In this document: piece after piece, positions 18,884 to 29,310 of the stretch
How positions within the stretch are numbered: the first letter of the stretch is position 1
Layout: every line of letters begins with the position of its first letter
DNA from: Pleomorphomonas sp. JP5
GTDB lineage: Bacteria > Pseudomonadota > Alphaproteobacteria > Rhizobiales > Pleomorphomonadaceae
NCBI RefSeq assembly: GCF_023721815.1
Contig: NZ_JAMDLI010000022.1
Coordinates: forward strand, 434,001 to 498,000
Length of the DNA stretch: 64,000 bases
Reading direction: 5' to 3'
Program-made: the position numbers and the translations under genes
Notes under the pieces: generated by a model
What the model was told of the DNA's origin: nothing
What the model saw: only the letters and a program-made list of their open reading frames with translations
Databases searched by the model: none

Positions 18884-20362
18884 ATGTTGGGTGAGAAGCA
18901 GCGGGTGCATGTCGCCGCAGTCGATGTTGGCGCCGGCAGCGGTCGCGTCATGCTGGCCTCGTTCGATGGCGACCGTATCGAACTGAGGGAGGCCCACCGC
19001 TTCGAAACGCCACTCGGAGTCGATCCGACCACCGGGTACGATTGCTGGGACAGCGAGGCGATTGTTCGGGAAATCCGCGCGGGGATCGATCGCGCCGACG
19101 ACATGGCGCCGATCGAGAGCGTCGGCTGCGACACCTGGGGTGTCGATTACGTGTTGCTGGACGAAGACTTGCGCCAGGTCGGCGTCTCCGTCGCCTATCG
19201 CGACGACCGAACCGCCGGCATGATCGACGAGGTGACGGCAATCATGCCGGCCGCCGAGATCTACCGGCGCACTGGTATCCATTTCCAGCCCTACAACACG
19301 CTCTATCAACTGCGCGCCACAGCGAAGGAGCATCCCGAGTGGCTCGCTGTCGCCCGACATCTTCTTTTCACGCCGGACTACCTTCACTTCCGCCTGTCGG
19401 GGATTGTCTCCAACGAGTTCTCGATCTCGACCACATCACAGCTTCTGTCGCTCGAAACGCGAGACTGGGACGCAGATCTCCTGGAACTGACCGGTGTCCG
19501 CCGGAGCCTTATGAAAAAGCCGGTTGAACCGGGAACGGTACTCGGGCCGATGACCGGCCGCGATGGGCGGCGCCCTGTTCTCGTGATCGCGCCCGGTGGC
19601 CACGATACCGCGTCGGCGGTTGCCGCCGCTCCGATCGGAGGAGCCGACGAGGCTTTCCTCTCGTCAGGGACATGGTCGCTCATGGGGGTGGAAAGCCCGA
19701 TTCCTTATGTTGGAGAACAGGCGCTTGGCTTCAATATCGGCAATGAGGGCGGCGTTTGCGGTCGTTACCGTGTTCTCAAGAATCTGATGGGCCTCTGGTT
19801 GATCCAACGGGTGCGCAAGGAGTTCGGCGAACCGGCGTTCGGCGATCTTGTGGCCGCCGCCGCCGAAGCGCCCGCCTGGGTGACGCTCATCAATCCGGAT
19901 GACCCGCGTTTCCTCAACCCTGCCTCGATGACCGCCACAATCCGGTCTCTCGCTGCCGAGCATGGCGAACCGGTGCCGGAAGGGCTTGGTCCGGTGGCGA
20001 GAGCGGTGTTCGACAGTCTTGCCCTCGACTATGCCCGCGTGAAGGACGAACTCGAAACGCTGACCGGCCGCCCCCTGACACACATCCGCATCATTGGCGG
20101 AGGAGCCAAAAACGAGCTCCTCAACCAGCTTACGGCCGATTCCTGCGGCATTCCGGTCAGCGCCGGCCCCGTTGAGACGTCGGCGCTCGGCAACGCCGCG
20201 CTCCAGATGATGGGGCTTGGCGTGATCGGCTCCCTTGACGAGGCCAGGGGCATCGTGCGCCGCTCGTTCGGCGTGACCGAGATCGCGCCGGCGACCGTGG
20301 TCTCGGAAGGCGTTCGCGACCGCTTCCGGTTGATTGTTCAGGCGACGCCGGCTGCCCATTGA
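18884..20362 (+). CDS. rhaB: Rhamnulokinase (FGGY family)
   Basis: Phosphorylates L-rhamnulose at O1, and members of the family can accept related ketoses such as L-fuculose. The 492 residues align along their length with RhaB landmarks: VDVGAGSGRVMLA, CDTWGVDYVLLDE, VAYRDDRT, QPYNTLYQLRA, HDTASAVAAAP, SSGTWSLMGVE, NEGGVCGRYRVLKN and HIRIIGGGAKNELLNQLTAD. It stands alone: no rhaI, rhaD or transporter adjoins. A hairpin follows. The fucose operon at 33-37.7 kb lacks a kinase, so this may be the kinase of that pathway (inference). Confidence 0.87.
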   Translation: MLGEKQRVHVAAVDVGAGSGRVMLASFDGDRIELREAHRFETPLGVDPTTGYDCWDSEAIVREIRAGIDRADDMAPIESVGCDTWGVDYVLLDEDLRQVGVSVAYRDDRTAGMIDEVTAIMPAAEIYRRTGIHFQPYNTLYQLRATAKEHPEWLAVARHLLFTPDYLHFRLSGIVSNEFSISTTSQLLSLETRDWDADLLELTGVRRSLMKKPVEPGTVLGPMTGRDGRRPVLVIAPGGHDTASAVAAAPIGGADEAFLSSGTWSLMGVESPIPYVGEQALGFNIGNEGGVCGRYRVLKNLMGLWLIQRVRKEFGEPAFGDLVAAAAEAPAWVTLINPDDPRFLNPASMTATIRSLAAEHGEPVPEGLGPVARAVFDSLALDYARVKDELETLTGRPLTHIRIIGGGAKNELLNQLTADSCGIPVSAGPVETSALGNAALQMMGLGVIGSLDEARGIVRRSFGVTEIAPATVVSEGVRDRFRLIVQATPAAH

Positions 20363-20390
20363 TCGGCTGTTTGCCACCTATGACGGCGCA

Positions 20391-20410
20391 GTCCCCTGAA
20401 AAGCGGGGAC
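20391..20410 (+). terminator. Hairpin after rhaB
   Basis: GTCCCC (20391-20396) pairs with GGGGAC (20405-20410) around an 8-base loop, 28 bases past the rhaB stop. There is no T run, so it is a weak or Rho-assisted terminator. Confidence 0.4.
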
Positions 20411-20721
20411 TCATCATCCTATTTGCTAAGGGAAACATCTCGCGTTAAGCGTTTCTTCACCTTGTCGCGAAGGAAGCGATACAATAATCCAGTCTTGTTC
20501 GCATCGTTACAGTGAAGCGGAAGGTTGCCGCGGGAGTGGAGCCGCCGTCGTTCGTCCGGATCAGAGTCCTGGGGAGGAGGAGGATCGGTCGATACGGCGG
20601 CGGCTGGTGGAATCAGAAGCAAAATCAACCCGTTTGGGTCCCGACAAATCCTGTCGGGGCGACGGGGAGGCTTGTCTGCAACTCCACCCTTCCTCGGCCG
20701 GGTTTCCGTCGGGAGGACAAG
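20411..20721 (+). promoter_or_regulatory. cstA promoter and long structured leader
   Basis: No gene in this stretch is convincing. A good -10 (TACAAT, 20480-20485) lies 18 bases from TTCACC, so the cstA transcript may start near 20492 and carry a leader of about 230 bases. The leader contains a perfect 7-bp hairpin CCCGACA/TGTCGGG (20640-20658) and ends in the strong GGGAGGA site of cstA. An in-frame extension from 20512 lacks family similarity and is rejected. Confidence 0.4.
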
Positions 20722-22818
20722 ATGTCAACAGTCGCCAAGATGCCCCGTTCACCGGGCGAATGGCTCGTCTGGATACTGATCGCCGTCGTCGGCGCCGTCG
20801 CTCTCGGCGTCGTCGCTCTCAGCCGCGGCGAAACCATCAACGCACTATGGCTGGTGGTCGCCGCCGTCGCGACCTATCTCGTCGCGTTCCGCTTTTACGC
20901 GCTCTATATCGTCAACCGTGTTCTCGGTGCGGATCCCTCCCGCAGGACGCCAGCGGTACGCCACAATGACGGTCTCGATTATGTTCCGACCGACAAGTAC
21001 GTTCTGTTCGGTCACCACTTCGCCGCCATTGCCGGCGCCGGTCCGCTGGTCGGCCCGGTGCTCGCCGCGCAGATGGGGTATCTGCCCGGAACCATGTGGC
21101 TGATCGCCGGCGTCATCTTTGCCGGCGCCGTTCAGGATCTGCTGATCCTGTTCGCCTCGACCCGGCGCGACGGCCGGTCGCTCGGCGACATGATCAAGAC
21201 CGAGCTTGGCCCGCTTCCCGGCGTTGTCGCGTCGATCGGCATCCTGATGATCATGATCATCCTGCTTGCCGTGCTCGCGCTGATCGTCGTCAAGGCCCTG
21301 GTCGGCAGCCCGTGGGGCACCTTCACGGTGTTCGCCACCATTCCGATCGCCGTTCTCATGGGGCTCTACAGCCGGTTCTTCCGGCCGGGTCGCATTGGCG
21401 AGATGAGCGTTATCGGCGTCGTGCTGCTGTTGCTTGCCATCCTTTTCGGCCGCACCGTCGCGGAAAGCGAGATGCTGGCGCCGTTGTTCACCTACAAGGG
21501 CGAGGCCCTGGCGCTCATTCTGATCGGTTATGGCTTCGTCGCTTCGGTCCTGCCGGTGTGGCTCCTGCTCGCGCCGCGCGACTATCTGTCGACGTTTCTG
21601 AAGATCGGCACCATCATGGCGCTGGCCATCGGCATTGTCTTCGTGATGCCCGAGATGAAGATGCCGGCGGTGACCAAGTTCATCGACGGCACGGGGCCGG
21701 TGTTCTCCGGCAACCTCTTCCCGTTCCTGTTCATCACTATCGCCTGCGGCGCCATCTCCGGCTTCCACGCCCTGATCTCGTCGGGCACCACGCCGAAGAT
21801 GATCGAGAGCGAGAGCCAGTTCCGCTTCATCGGATATGGCGCGATGCTGATGGAAAGCTTCGTCGGCATCATGGCGCTGATCGCCGCTTCGGTGATCGAG
21901 CCCGGCGTCTACTTCGCCATGAACACCTCGGCCGGTGTCATCGGCACCACGGCCGACCAAGCGGCGCAGGTGATCTCCAGCTGGGATCCGCTGTTCACCG
22001 TGACGCCGGACATGCTGAGGGAGATGGCAAAGAACGTCGGCGAGGCGACCATCCTGTCGCGGGCCGGCGGTGCGCCGACACTCGCGGTGGGCATGGCGCA
22101 TATCCTGTCGGGCGTGATCGGCGGCGTGGCGCTGATGCCCTTCTGGTATCACTTCGCCATCCTGTTCGAGGCGCTGTTCATCCTGACGACGGTCGATGCC
22201 GGTACGCGCGTCGCCCGATTCATGATTCAGGACCTGATCGGCACGGCGGTTCCCGCCTTCCGGCAGACCCATAGCTGGACGGCCAATCTCGTCGCCACGG
22301 CGCTTGCCGTCGCCGCGTGGGGCTACTTCCTCTATCAGGGCGTCGTCGATCCCCTCGGTGGCATCAACACGCTGTGGCCTCTGTTCGGAATCGCCAACCA
22401 GATGCTGGCGGCGATCGCACTCGCCTTTGCCGTGGTGATGCTGTTCAAGATGAAGCGGCAGGCCTATGCCTGGGTTGCGTTGGTGCCGCTGGCTTGGCTT
22501 TCCGTCTGCACGCTGTCGGCCGGCTGGCTGAAGCTGTTCGACGGTCGTCCGGCAGTCGGCTTCATCGCCCAGGCCAACCGCTTCTCCAAGGCGATCGCAG
22601 AAGGCACCATTCTCGCCCCGGCCAAGACGGTGGAGGAGATGCAACGGGTCGTTCTCAACCAGTGGGTCGACGCTGCGCTCACCGCCGCATTCATGATCAT
22701 TGTCCTCGGCATGCTGGTGTTCGGCGTGCAGGCGATGCTCAAGGCGCTGCGCGAGCAGAAGCCAACTGCAAGGGAGGTGGGCGATGACATGCCAGGTGTG
22801 CGGCCTCAGGCTACCTGA
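20722..22818 (+). CDS. cstA: Carbon starvation protein CstA (pyruvate/peptide transporter family)
   Basis: 698-residue inner-membrane protein with many hydrophobic segments. Family signatures include RRTPAVRHNDGLDYVPTDK, FGHHFAAIAGAGPLVGPVLAAQMGYLPG, FASTRRDGRSLG and FHALISSGTTPKMIESES. CstA proteins import pyruvate and have been linked to peptide use in starvation. The ATG at 20722 has GGGAGGA 5 bases away. The gene is coupled with ybdD, which starts inside its last codons, the usual cstA-ybdD arrangement. Confidence 0.95.
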   Translation: MSTVAKMPRSPGEWLVWILIAVVGAVALGVVALSRGETINALWLVVAAVATYLVAFRFYALYIVNRVLGADPSRRTPAVRHNDGLDYVPTDKYVLFGHHFAAIAGAGPLVGPVLAAQMGYLPGTMWLIAGVIFAGAVQDLLILFASTRRDGRSLGDMIKTELGPLPGVVASIGILMIMIILLAVLALIVVKALVGSPWGTFTVFATIPIAVLMGLYSRFFRPGRIGEMSVIGVVLLLLAILFGRTVAESEMLAPLFTYKGEALALILIGYGFVASVLPVWLLLAPRDYLSTFLKIGTIMALAIGIVFVMPEMKMPAVTKFIDGTGPVFSGNLFPFLFITIACGAISGFHALISSGTTPKMIESESQFRFIGYGAMLMESFVGIMALIAASVIEPGVYFAMNTSAGVIGTTADQAAQVISSWDPLFTVTPDMLREMAKNVGEATILSRAGGAPTLAVGMAHILSGVIGGVALMPFWYHFAILFEALFILTTVDAGTRVARFMIQDLIGTAVPAFRQTHSWTANLVATALAVAAWGYFLYQGVVDPLGGINTLWPLFGIANQMLAAIALAFAVVMLFKMKRQAYAWVALVPLAWLSVCTLSAGWLKLFDGRPAVGFIAQANRFSKAIAEGTILAPAKTVEEMQRVVLNQWVDAALTAAFMIIVLGMLVFGVQAMLKALREQKPTAREVGDDMPGVRPQAT

Positions 22819-23014
22819 TCCGAGAAAGGTCGGCCGGAAGTTCGCCCAGACGGCGCGTCTCATGGTCGGCGTTCCCGACTACGACACCTATGTCGTTCAT
22901 CGGGAGGTCAATCACCCGGACGAGCCGGTCATGACAAAGGAAGAGTTCTTCCGAAACAGCCAGGAGCGCCGCTATGGCGGGGGCTCCAACGGCGGAGTGT
23001 TCCGCTGCTGCTGA
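22784..23014 (+). CDS. YbdD/YjiX family small protein (DUF466)
   Basis: 76-residue cytosolic protein of the CstA partner family. It has VGRKFAQTARLMVGVPDYDTYVVHR in the middle and MTKEEFFRNSQERRYG before a CC terminus. It adds an N-terminal CQVCGLRL, so four cysteines are present in all, a possible metal site not seen in the shortest homologues. The start overlaps cstA by 35 bases with AGGGAGG upstream, indicating coupling. Confidence 0.85.
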   Translation: MTCQVCGLRLPDPRKVGRKFAQTARLMVGVPDYDTYVVHREVNHPDEPVMTKEEFFRNSQERRYGGGSNGGVFRCC

Positions 23015-23132
23015 CGACGGACTTCTTCTCAATTGCGGCGCCGATTTCTCCCAAGGGAGAGGCCGGCGCCGTTATTTCGTCAATCGTTCTTGCAATCATC
23101 GTGTATCGGCCCCCATATTCGCGGAGGGCAAT

Positions 23133-23528
23133 ATGAGGGAGTGGACGATGCGGCTGGTGAACTGGGCGTTTCTCGGGGGCTTGTTTCTGTCTCTTGCCGG
23201 GCCGGCTGTGGCCGGGGAGGTTTTCAGCTTCGATCAGGTGCGGGCGGGGCTGAACTCGAACCGCATCCATCTCGTCGACGTCCGCGAGGCCGAAGAGTTC
23301 GCGGACGGCCACGTGCCGGGCGCCGTCAACCTGCCTCTGTCGACCTTCAAGGCCGAACAGTTGCCGCCGCCATCCGATATTCCCGTCGTCCTGATGTGTC
23401 GCTCCGGTCGGCGCGCCGGGCAAGCGATGACCGTAGCCGAAGCCGCCGGGCGTTCGGATGTCAGCGTCTATACCGGAAGCATGATCGAGTGGACGGAGAA
23501 GAACGGCCCGATCGTCACCGGGCCGTAG
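23133..23528 (+). CDS. Periplasmic single-domain rhodanese
   Basis: 131 residues: a Sec signal peptide (about 1-27, AVAG) then one rhodanese domain with VDVREAEEFADGHVPGAVNLPL. The active loop CRSGRRAGQA places the sulfur-accepting cysteine in the six-residue loop of PspE-type sulfurtransferases. The ATG at 23133 has GGAGGG upstream. The periplasmic sulfur substrate is unknown. It stands alone between cstA-ybdD and the convergent GH13 gene. Confidence 0.85.
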   Translation: MREWTMRLVNWAFLGGLFLSLAGPAVAGEVFSFDQVRAGLNSNRIHLVDVREAEEFADGHVPGAVNLPLSTFKAEQLPPPSDIPVVLMCRSGRRAGQAMTVAEAAGRSDVSVYTGSMIEWTEKNGPIVTGP

Positions 23529-23546
23529 GGCCTTCCCAAGGCGGGG

Positions 23547-25232
23547 TCAGCGGCAGCGGTGGATGCGCGCTTCCCAGCCGGCCAATCGCTTGCCCTTCGA
23601 TGGATCGGCAAGGTTGCCGAGCAGTTGCTCGCCAATCTCCACGCCGGACGGCAGGTCGACCTCGATCGTCTCGCGCGAGAAGTTGAGCAGGACGAGCAAG
23701 GTCTCCTCACCAAGCCGTCGCGTGTAGGCAAAAAGCTTGGGGTGAGCCGGCGCAAGATCCTGGAAACCGCCGTAGACGAGGGCGGGGTGCGAACGGCGCA
23801 GTTCGGCCAGCCTCGCATAGTGGTGGTAGATCGAGCCGGGATCGGCCAATGCCGCCTCGGCATTGATCCTGGGATAGTTGGGATTGACGGCGAGCCATGC
23901 CTTCTCGGCTGTGGTGAAACCACCGTTCGGCTTGGCGCTCCATTGCATCGGTGTACGGGAATGGTCGCGACTGGTGCGCGCCATGCCCTCGAGGAAGTCC
24001 GACGCGGTCACGCGCCCGGTCAGTACCTCCGCCTTCCATGCGTTTCGGACGGCAATGTCATCGTATTGTTCGACCGACGTGAAGGGATAGTTGGTCATGC
24101 CCAGTTCATCGCCTTGGTAGATGAACGGCGTTCCGTGCAGGGTCATCAGCATCGTGGCCAACAGCTTGGCTGACGGCTCGCGCCACGGTTCGGCGTCGTC
24201 GCCGAAGCTGCTGACAAGGCGGGCGTTGTCATGGTTGGACAGGAACACGGTGTTCCAGCCGTGAGGGCCGGTGTTCTCCTCAAGGCGGCGATAGATGGCC
24301 TTCAGCTCGGGCAGCGCCCACGTTCTGTAACGATGGCCATCGTTGCAAAGACGGACGGCGTCGAAGTTGAAGATCATGTTCAGTTCGCCGCGCCGCTCGT
24401 CAACGAGGTCGGGCGTCTGCTCCGGTGTGACGCCGAAGGCCTCGCCCACCGTCATCACGTCGTATTTCGAGAGAACTTCGCGGTTCATCTCCTGGAGGAA
24501 CTCGTGCAGGCGCGGCCCCACCGCGTGGTAATACTCGGTGCGTTCGCGATGCTCCGGCGGGTAGTCGGGGAAGGTCTGCTCCTTGGAGATCATCGGAATG
24601 ACATCCATGCGGAAGCCGTCGACGCCTTTATCGAGCCAGAAGCGCATGAGGTCGTAGACCTCGGCGCGCACCTTGTCGTTCTCCCAGTTGAGGTCCGGCT
24701 GCTTGTCGGCAAAGAGGTGCAGATAGTACTCACCCGTGGCCGGATCGAGCGTCCAGGCAGAACCGGAGAAGTACGAGCGCCAGTCGTTCGGCGGGCCGTC
24801 GCCGCGCCCCGGCCGCCAAATGTAGTAGTCGCGGTACGGATTGTCCTTCGACTTGCGGCTCTCGACGAACCAGACGTGCTCGTCGGAAGAATGGTTGACC
24901 ACAAGGTCGACGATGAGGCGCATGCCGCGCGTCTTGAGGCCGGCCAGCAAGGCGTCGAAGTCGGCCATGGTGCCGAACTCGGCCATCACCTTGCGATAGT
25001 CGCGGATGTCGTAGCCGTTGTCGGCATTGGGCGAATCGTAGTGCGGGCTCAGCCACACCACGTCGACACCGAGATCCTTGAGGTAGTCGAGATGTGAAAT
25101 GATGCCGGCAATGTCGCCGATGCCGTCACCGTTCGAGTCCTGAAAGGAGCGAGGATAGATTTGGTAGACGACGGCCTCTTTCCACCAGCGGCGGCTGACG
25201 GGCTCTTGGTGTTCCGACATGGCTTTCTCCAT
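23547..25232 (-). CDS. GH13 alpha-glucosidase / oligo-1,6-glucosidase
   Basis: 561 residues with the complete GH13 core: YQIYPRSFQDSNGDGIGDI, DLVVNHSSDEH (region I), GFRMDVIPM with the nucleophile Asp (region II), VGEAFGV with the acid/base Glu (region III) and FLSNHDNAR (region IV). The QPDLNWEN motif is typical of exo-acting glucosidases. There is no signal peptide, so it acts on imported oligosaccharides or trehalulose-like sugars in the cytoplasm. MSEHQEP at 25220 is an alternative start. No sugar transporter adjoins. Confidence 0.9.
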   Translation of the reverse strand: MEKAMSEHQEPVSRRWWKEAVVYQIYPRSFQDSNGDGIGDIAGIISHLDYLKDLGVDVVWLSPHYDSPNADNGYDIRDYRKVMAEFGTMADFDALLAGLKTRGMRLIVDLVVNHSSDEHVWFVESRKSKDNPYRDYYIWRPGRGDGPPNDWRSYFSGSAWTLDPATGEYYLHLFADKQPDLNWENDKVRAEVYDLMRFWLDKGVDGFRMDVIPMISKEQTFPDYPPEHRERTEYYHAVGPRLHEFLQEMNREVLSKYDVMTVGEAFGVTPEQTPDLVDERRGELNMIFNFDAVRLCNDGHRYRTWALPELKAIYRRLEENTGPHGWNTVFLSNHDNARLVSSFGDDAEPWREPSAKLLATMLMTLHGTPFIYQGDELGMTNYPFTSVEQYDDIAVRNAWKAEVLTGRVTASDFLEGMARTSRDHSRTPMQWSAKPNGGFTTAEKAWLAVNPNYPRINAEAALADPGSIYHHYARLAELRRSHPALVYGGFQDLAPAHPKLFAYTRRLGEETLLVLLNFSRETIEVDLPSGVEIGEQLLGNLADPSKGKRLAGWEARIHRCR

Positions 25233-25411
25233 TGCGTACCTCTCGGGGCCGCCTTGATCGGACAGACGTTAGCAAAAACGATTCATCCCAACGAGTGTGA
25301 AGTGGTGCGACCGTCTATCAGACCAGAACGAAAAGCCGAGAACGTGACATCCAAAGCGCATTGAATGGCTTATTGTGTCATCTATGGAGATCAATCTTAT
25401 CTCGATTATCC

Positions 25412-25427
25412 ATTTGACGGATCAAAT
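25412..25427 (+). promoter_or_regulatory. Palindrome between GH13 and aldo/keto reductase genes
   Basis: ATTTGA-CGGA-TCAAAT is a perfect 16-base dyad in the 278-base divergent intergenic region, and it resembles a repressor operator. The rest of 25233-25510 is relatively AT-rich and holds no gene. Which side it controls is unknown. Confidence 0.35.
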
Positions 25428-25510
25428 CGGTGGCGATTGACTGCCGGATCGAAAAGAGACGTAGCGGATGCCGATGATCTGTTCAGCGGCTTCCTGAGGG
25501 AGGAGTTGCC

Positions 25511-26482
<972 letters not shown>

Positions 26483-26485
<3 letters not shown>

Positions 26486-26547
26486 AGCACCCGCCGATCA
26501 GGTCGAATCGACCTGATCGAAAAGCGGCTGCTCCAGCGAATGCTCTA
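26483..26547. repeat. 65-bp dispersed palindromic repeat, copy 1
   Basis: Bounded by TAGAGCA and TGCTCTA. It contains a near-perfect 23-base dyad (26496-26518; arms GATCAGGTCGA and TCGACCTGATC around one A). It matches copy 2 (57524-57588, opposite orientation) at 61 of 65 bases. Two of the four differences are paired, so the stem is kept. Its first three bases are the TAG stop of the upstream gene. The rest of the gap to 26655 holds only the strong AAGGAGG site of the next gene. Confidence 0.85.
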
Positions 26548-26655
26548 GGCGCGGCATAGCCGGCTTGCCGATGGACAGCGGTCACGGGACGGGCTTTGCT
26601 TGACCCGTGACCCCGACGCGACCGTCTGGCGCTCAGCGTGACGAAGGAGGCCCTT

Positions 26656-27432
26656 ATGACGAAGCCACTCAGCATTCCCGATCTCGCAGGCAAGGCCGTG
26701 CTCATCACGGGGGCTTCTTCCGGCATTGGCGCGGCTCTGGCGCGCGCCTTTGCCGAGCAGGGAGCTTCCGTGGGAATCCACTACAACTCGTCCGCCGCCG
26801 CCGCTGAGGCACTCTGCGCCGACATCCGTGCCGCAGGCGGCAAGGCGACGGCCGTGCATGGTGACGTCACCAAGCCGACCGAGGTTGCCCGGGTGGTCGA
26901 AGAGACAGCCATGGCGCTCGGCCGGCTCGACGGTCTCGTCAACAACGCCGGCGGCATGGTGGCGCGCATGCCCTATGCCGCCTTCGATGGTGCAGTGTTC
27001 GACGAGGTGATCGACCTCAACGTCCGTTCCGTGCTGGTGGCTTCCCACGCTGCGCTGCCTTTCCTCAAGGCGCAGCAGGGCTTCATCATCAATACGACGT
27101 CGATCGCCGCCCGCACCGGAGCCAGTCTTGGCGCCGGTCCCTATGGTTCGGCCAAGGCCTTCATAGAGAATGTGACGCGCGGCATGGCCAAGGAGTTCGC
27201 GCCCTTCGGCGTCCGCGTCAACGCGGTGGCGCCGGGTATCGTCGAAACACCGTTTCATGAACGCTATTCCGATCAAGCCTATCTCGAGGCGATGCGCGTC
27301 ACCATTCCGCTGCAGCGCCTCGCCAAGCCGGAGGACATGGTCGGTCCATACCTGTTTCTCGCCTCCGAAGTCCTCTCCGGCTACATGGTCGGTCAGGTCC
27401 TCGAGGCGAATGGCGGCCAACTGATGACCTGA
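26656..27432 (+). CDS. SDR-family oxidoreductase
   Basis: 258-residue classical short-chain dehydrogenase: TGASSGIG cofactor motif (about 19-26), NNAG (about 97), catalytic Ser in NTTSIA, YGSAK active-site Tyr/Lys and the FabG-like tail LFLASEVLSGYMVGQVLEANGG. The ATG at 26656 has AAGGAGG at the right distance, whereas the GTG at 26638 has none. It is followed 37 bases later by the epimerase-like gene, so probably co-transcribed. Confidence 0.88.
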   Translation: MTKPLSIPDLAGKAVLITGASSGIGAALARAFAEQGASVGIHYNSSAAAAEALCADIRAAGGKATAVHGDVTKPTEVARVVEETAMALGRLDGLVNNAGGMVARMPYAAFDGAVFDEVIDLNVRSVLVASHAALPFLKAQQGFIINTTSIAARTGASLGAGPYGSAKAFIENVTRGMAKEFAPFGVRVNAVAPGIVETPFHERYSDQAYLEAMRVTIPLQRLAKPEDMVGPYLFLASEVLSGYMVGQVLEANGGQLMT

Positions 27433-27469
27433 CGCATCGCGACGTCAGGCGCATGAAATCTCGGAGACA

Positions 27470-28363
27470 ATGATGGGAAGCAAGATCATCTTTACCGGCG
27501 GCTCGGGCAAGGCCGGCCGCCATGTGGTGCCCTATCTCAAGGGAAAGGGGCATGACGTCTTCAACCTCGATCTCAAGCCACTCGATTGTCCGGGGGTGAC
27601 GACGTTGGCCTGCGACCTGACCGACGCCGGGCAGGTCTACAGCGCGCTGTCGATGCATTTCGATTTCGACAGCCTCGCCAGCGGATCCCGGCCGGTGCTT
27701 CCCGATGCCGTCGTCCACTTCGCGGCCGTGCCGCGCATTCTTCTGACGCCGGACAACCACACCTTCCAAACCAACGTGATGTCGACCTACAACGTCATCG
27801 AGGCGTCGATGAAGCTCGGCATTCGCAAGGTGATCATCGCCTCGAGCGAGACGACCTTCGGCGTGTGCTTTGCCGAGGGCGACAAGGACTTCCATCAGTT
27901 CCCGATGACCGAGGACTACGACACCGACCCGATGGACAGCTACGGCCTGTCCAAGGTGGTGAACGAGAAGACGGCTCGCGCCTTCGCCATGCGCTACAAC
28001 GCCGACATCTACGCACTCAGGATCGGCAACGTCATCGAGCCGCACGAGTACGCCAACTTCCCAGGATTCATGGAAGATCCGCTGACGCGCAAGCGCAACG
28101 CCTGGAGCTATATCGACGCTCGCGATCTCGGTGAAATCGTGCATCTCGCGGTCGGCAAGAAAGGGCTTGGCTTCCAGGTGTTCAACGCCGTCAACGACAC
28201 GATCACGGCCCGCGAGCCAACCGAGACCTTCCTCAAAAAGGTGTGCCCGGACACGCCGCACAGCCGCCCGCTCGTCGGATACGAAGCACCGATCTCCAAC
28301 GAGAAGATCCGTACCGTACTGGGCTTCAAGGAGCAGCACGACTGGCGGAAGTATGTGAGCTGA
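27470..28363 (+). CDS. NAD(P)-dependent epimerase/dehydratase (extended SDR)
   Basis: 297 residues with FTGGSGKAGRHV (GxxGxxG, about 8-19), the DL region, AVVHFAAVPRILL, the catalytic Ser/Thr in IIASSETTFG and the YGLSK Tyr/Lys pair. The substrate is probably a sugar or nucleotide sugar, but nothing nearby specifies it. ATG codons at 27470 and 27473 both follow GGAGACA. It is convergent with the LysR gene, 26 bases apart. Confidence 0.85.
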   Translation: MMGSKIIFTGGSGKAGRHVVPYLKGKGHDVFNLDLKPLDCPGVTTLACDLTDAGQVYSALSMHFDFDSLASGSRPVLPDAVVHFAAVPRILLTPDNHTFQTNVMSTYNVIEASMKLGIRKVIIASSETTFGVCFAEGDKDFHQFPMTEDYDTDPMDSYGLSKVVNEKTARAFAMRYNADIYALRIGNVIEPHEYANFPGFMEDPLTRKRNAWSYIDARDLGEIVHLAVGKKGLGFQVFNAVNDTITAREPTETFLKKVCPDTPHSRPLVGYEAPISNEKIRTVLGFKEQHDWRKYVS

Positions 28364-28389
28364 CGTCGACCAGAAGGGCGCGCGGCTCG

Positions 28390-29310
28390 TCAGGCCGCCG
28401 CCTCTTTTTCGTCGTCGACGCTAGGAACGGCGATCAGCAGGTCCATGAAGGCCTTGGGCGCGCCGTCCAGAATGACGTCGTCGCCGCTGCCGGCGAGCGT
28501 GGCGACTGCCAGTTCCCAGCACATCTGCGGTTCAGCGAGGCGGACGACGCCGAGCGTCTCGGCTTCCGCCTCGGCAATTGCCTCGGGGACCAACGCGATG
28601 CCGAGCCCGCGCGATACCAGTTCGATCAGCGTGCCGAGGTCATTGACTTCGAAGGCGACGCGGCGTTCGACGCCGGCTTGGCGAAACCCGCTGTCGACCA
28701 GATGACGCGTGCCCCAGGCCTGTTCGAAGTCGACGAAGGGCTCGTCGCGGAAGGCCGAAAGCGGGACGTCGGTCCGGCCGGCCAGCGGATGGTTCTTAGA
28801 GCAGATGGCGACGAGGTACTCGCAGGCGATCATCCTGGTGGCTATGCCGCGCGGCGCCTCGATCAGCGGCACGATGGCGAGGTCGATGGCGCCGGAGCGG
28901 ATCTTGTCGACGAGGTGGTCGGCGTTGCCCTGGCAGAGGCGGACTTCGATACCGGGGTAGAGCTCGTGGAACGAGGCGAGAAGGGCCGGCAAGTCGACGA
29001 AGGCCGGCAGGCTCTGCACGGTGCCGATGGCCAAGCGCCCGCGCGTCAGTCCCTGAACGGCGGCGACCGCGTCGCGCGCTTCGCGCACGGCTTCGAGGGC
29101 AAGGCGCGCCTTGTCGAGAAAGACGCGGCCGGCAGCGGTCAGCTGGACCTGGCGCGTGTTGCGCATGAACAGCTTGGCGGCAAGTTCCTCTTCAAGCGCG
29201 CGGATCGATGTCGACAGTGCCGATTGCACGATGTTGACGCGGCGCGCGGCGCGGGTGAAGTGCATCTCCTCGGCGACGGCGACGAAATGCTGCAGTTGGC
29301 GTAGTTCCAT
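28390..29310 (-). CDS. LysR-family transcriptional regulator
   Basis: 306 residues with a typical N-terminal HTH (MELRQLQHFVAVAEEMHFTRAARRVNIVQSALSTSIRALEEEL) and a C-terminal effector domain. The ATG at 29310 is the family start; the longer frame is spurious. It faces the AKR-SDR-epimerase genes and is divergent from a HAD phosphatase gene, either of which it might control. The 178-base divergent gap is AT-rich, without an obvious operator. Confidence 0.88.
   Translation of the reverse strand: MELRQLQHFVAVAEEMHFTRAARRVNIVQSALSTSIRALEEELAAKLFMRNTRQVQLTAAGRVFLDKARLALEAVREARDAVAAVQGLTRGRLAIGTVQSLPAFVDLPALLASFHELYPGIEVRLCQGNADHLVDKIRSGAIDLAIVPLIEAPRGIATRMIACEYLVAICSKNHPLAGRTDVPLSAFRDEPFVDFEQAWGTRHLVDSGFRQAGVERRVAFEVNDLGTLIELVSRGLGIALVPEAIAEAEAETLGVVRLAEPQMCWELAVATLAGSGDDVILDGAPKAFMDLLIAVPSVDDEKEAAA

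Noticed and set aside
20845-22863. Minus-strand frame of 672 codons opposite cstA
   Set aside because: Same reason: charged, low-complexity composition (runs of H, D, R, E, Q) opposite a strong membrane-protein gene.
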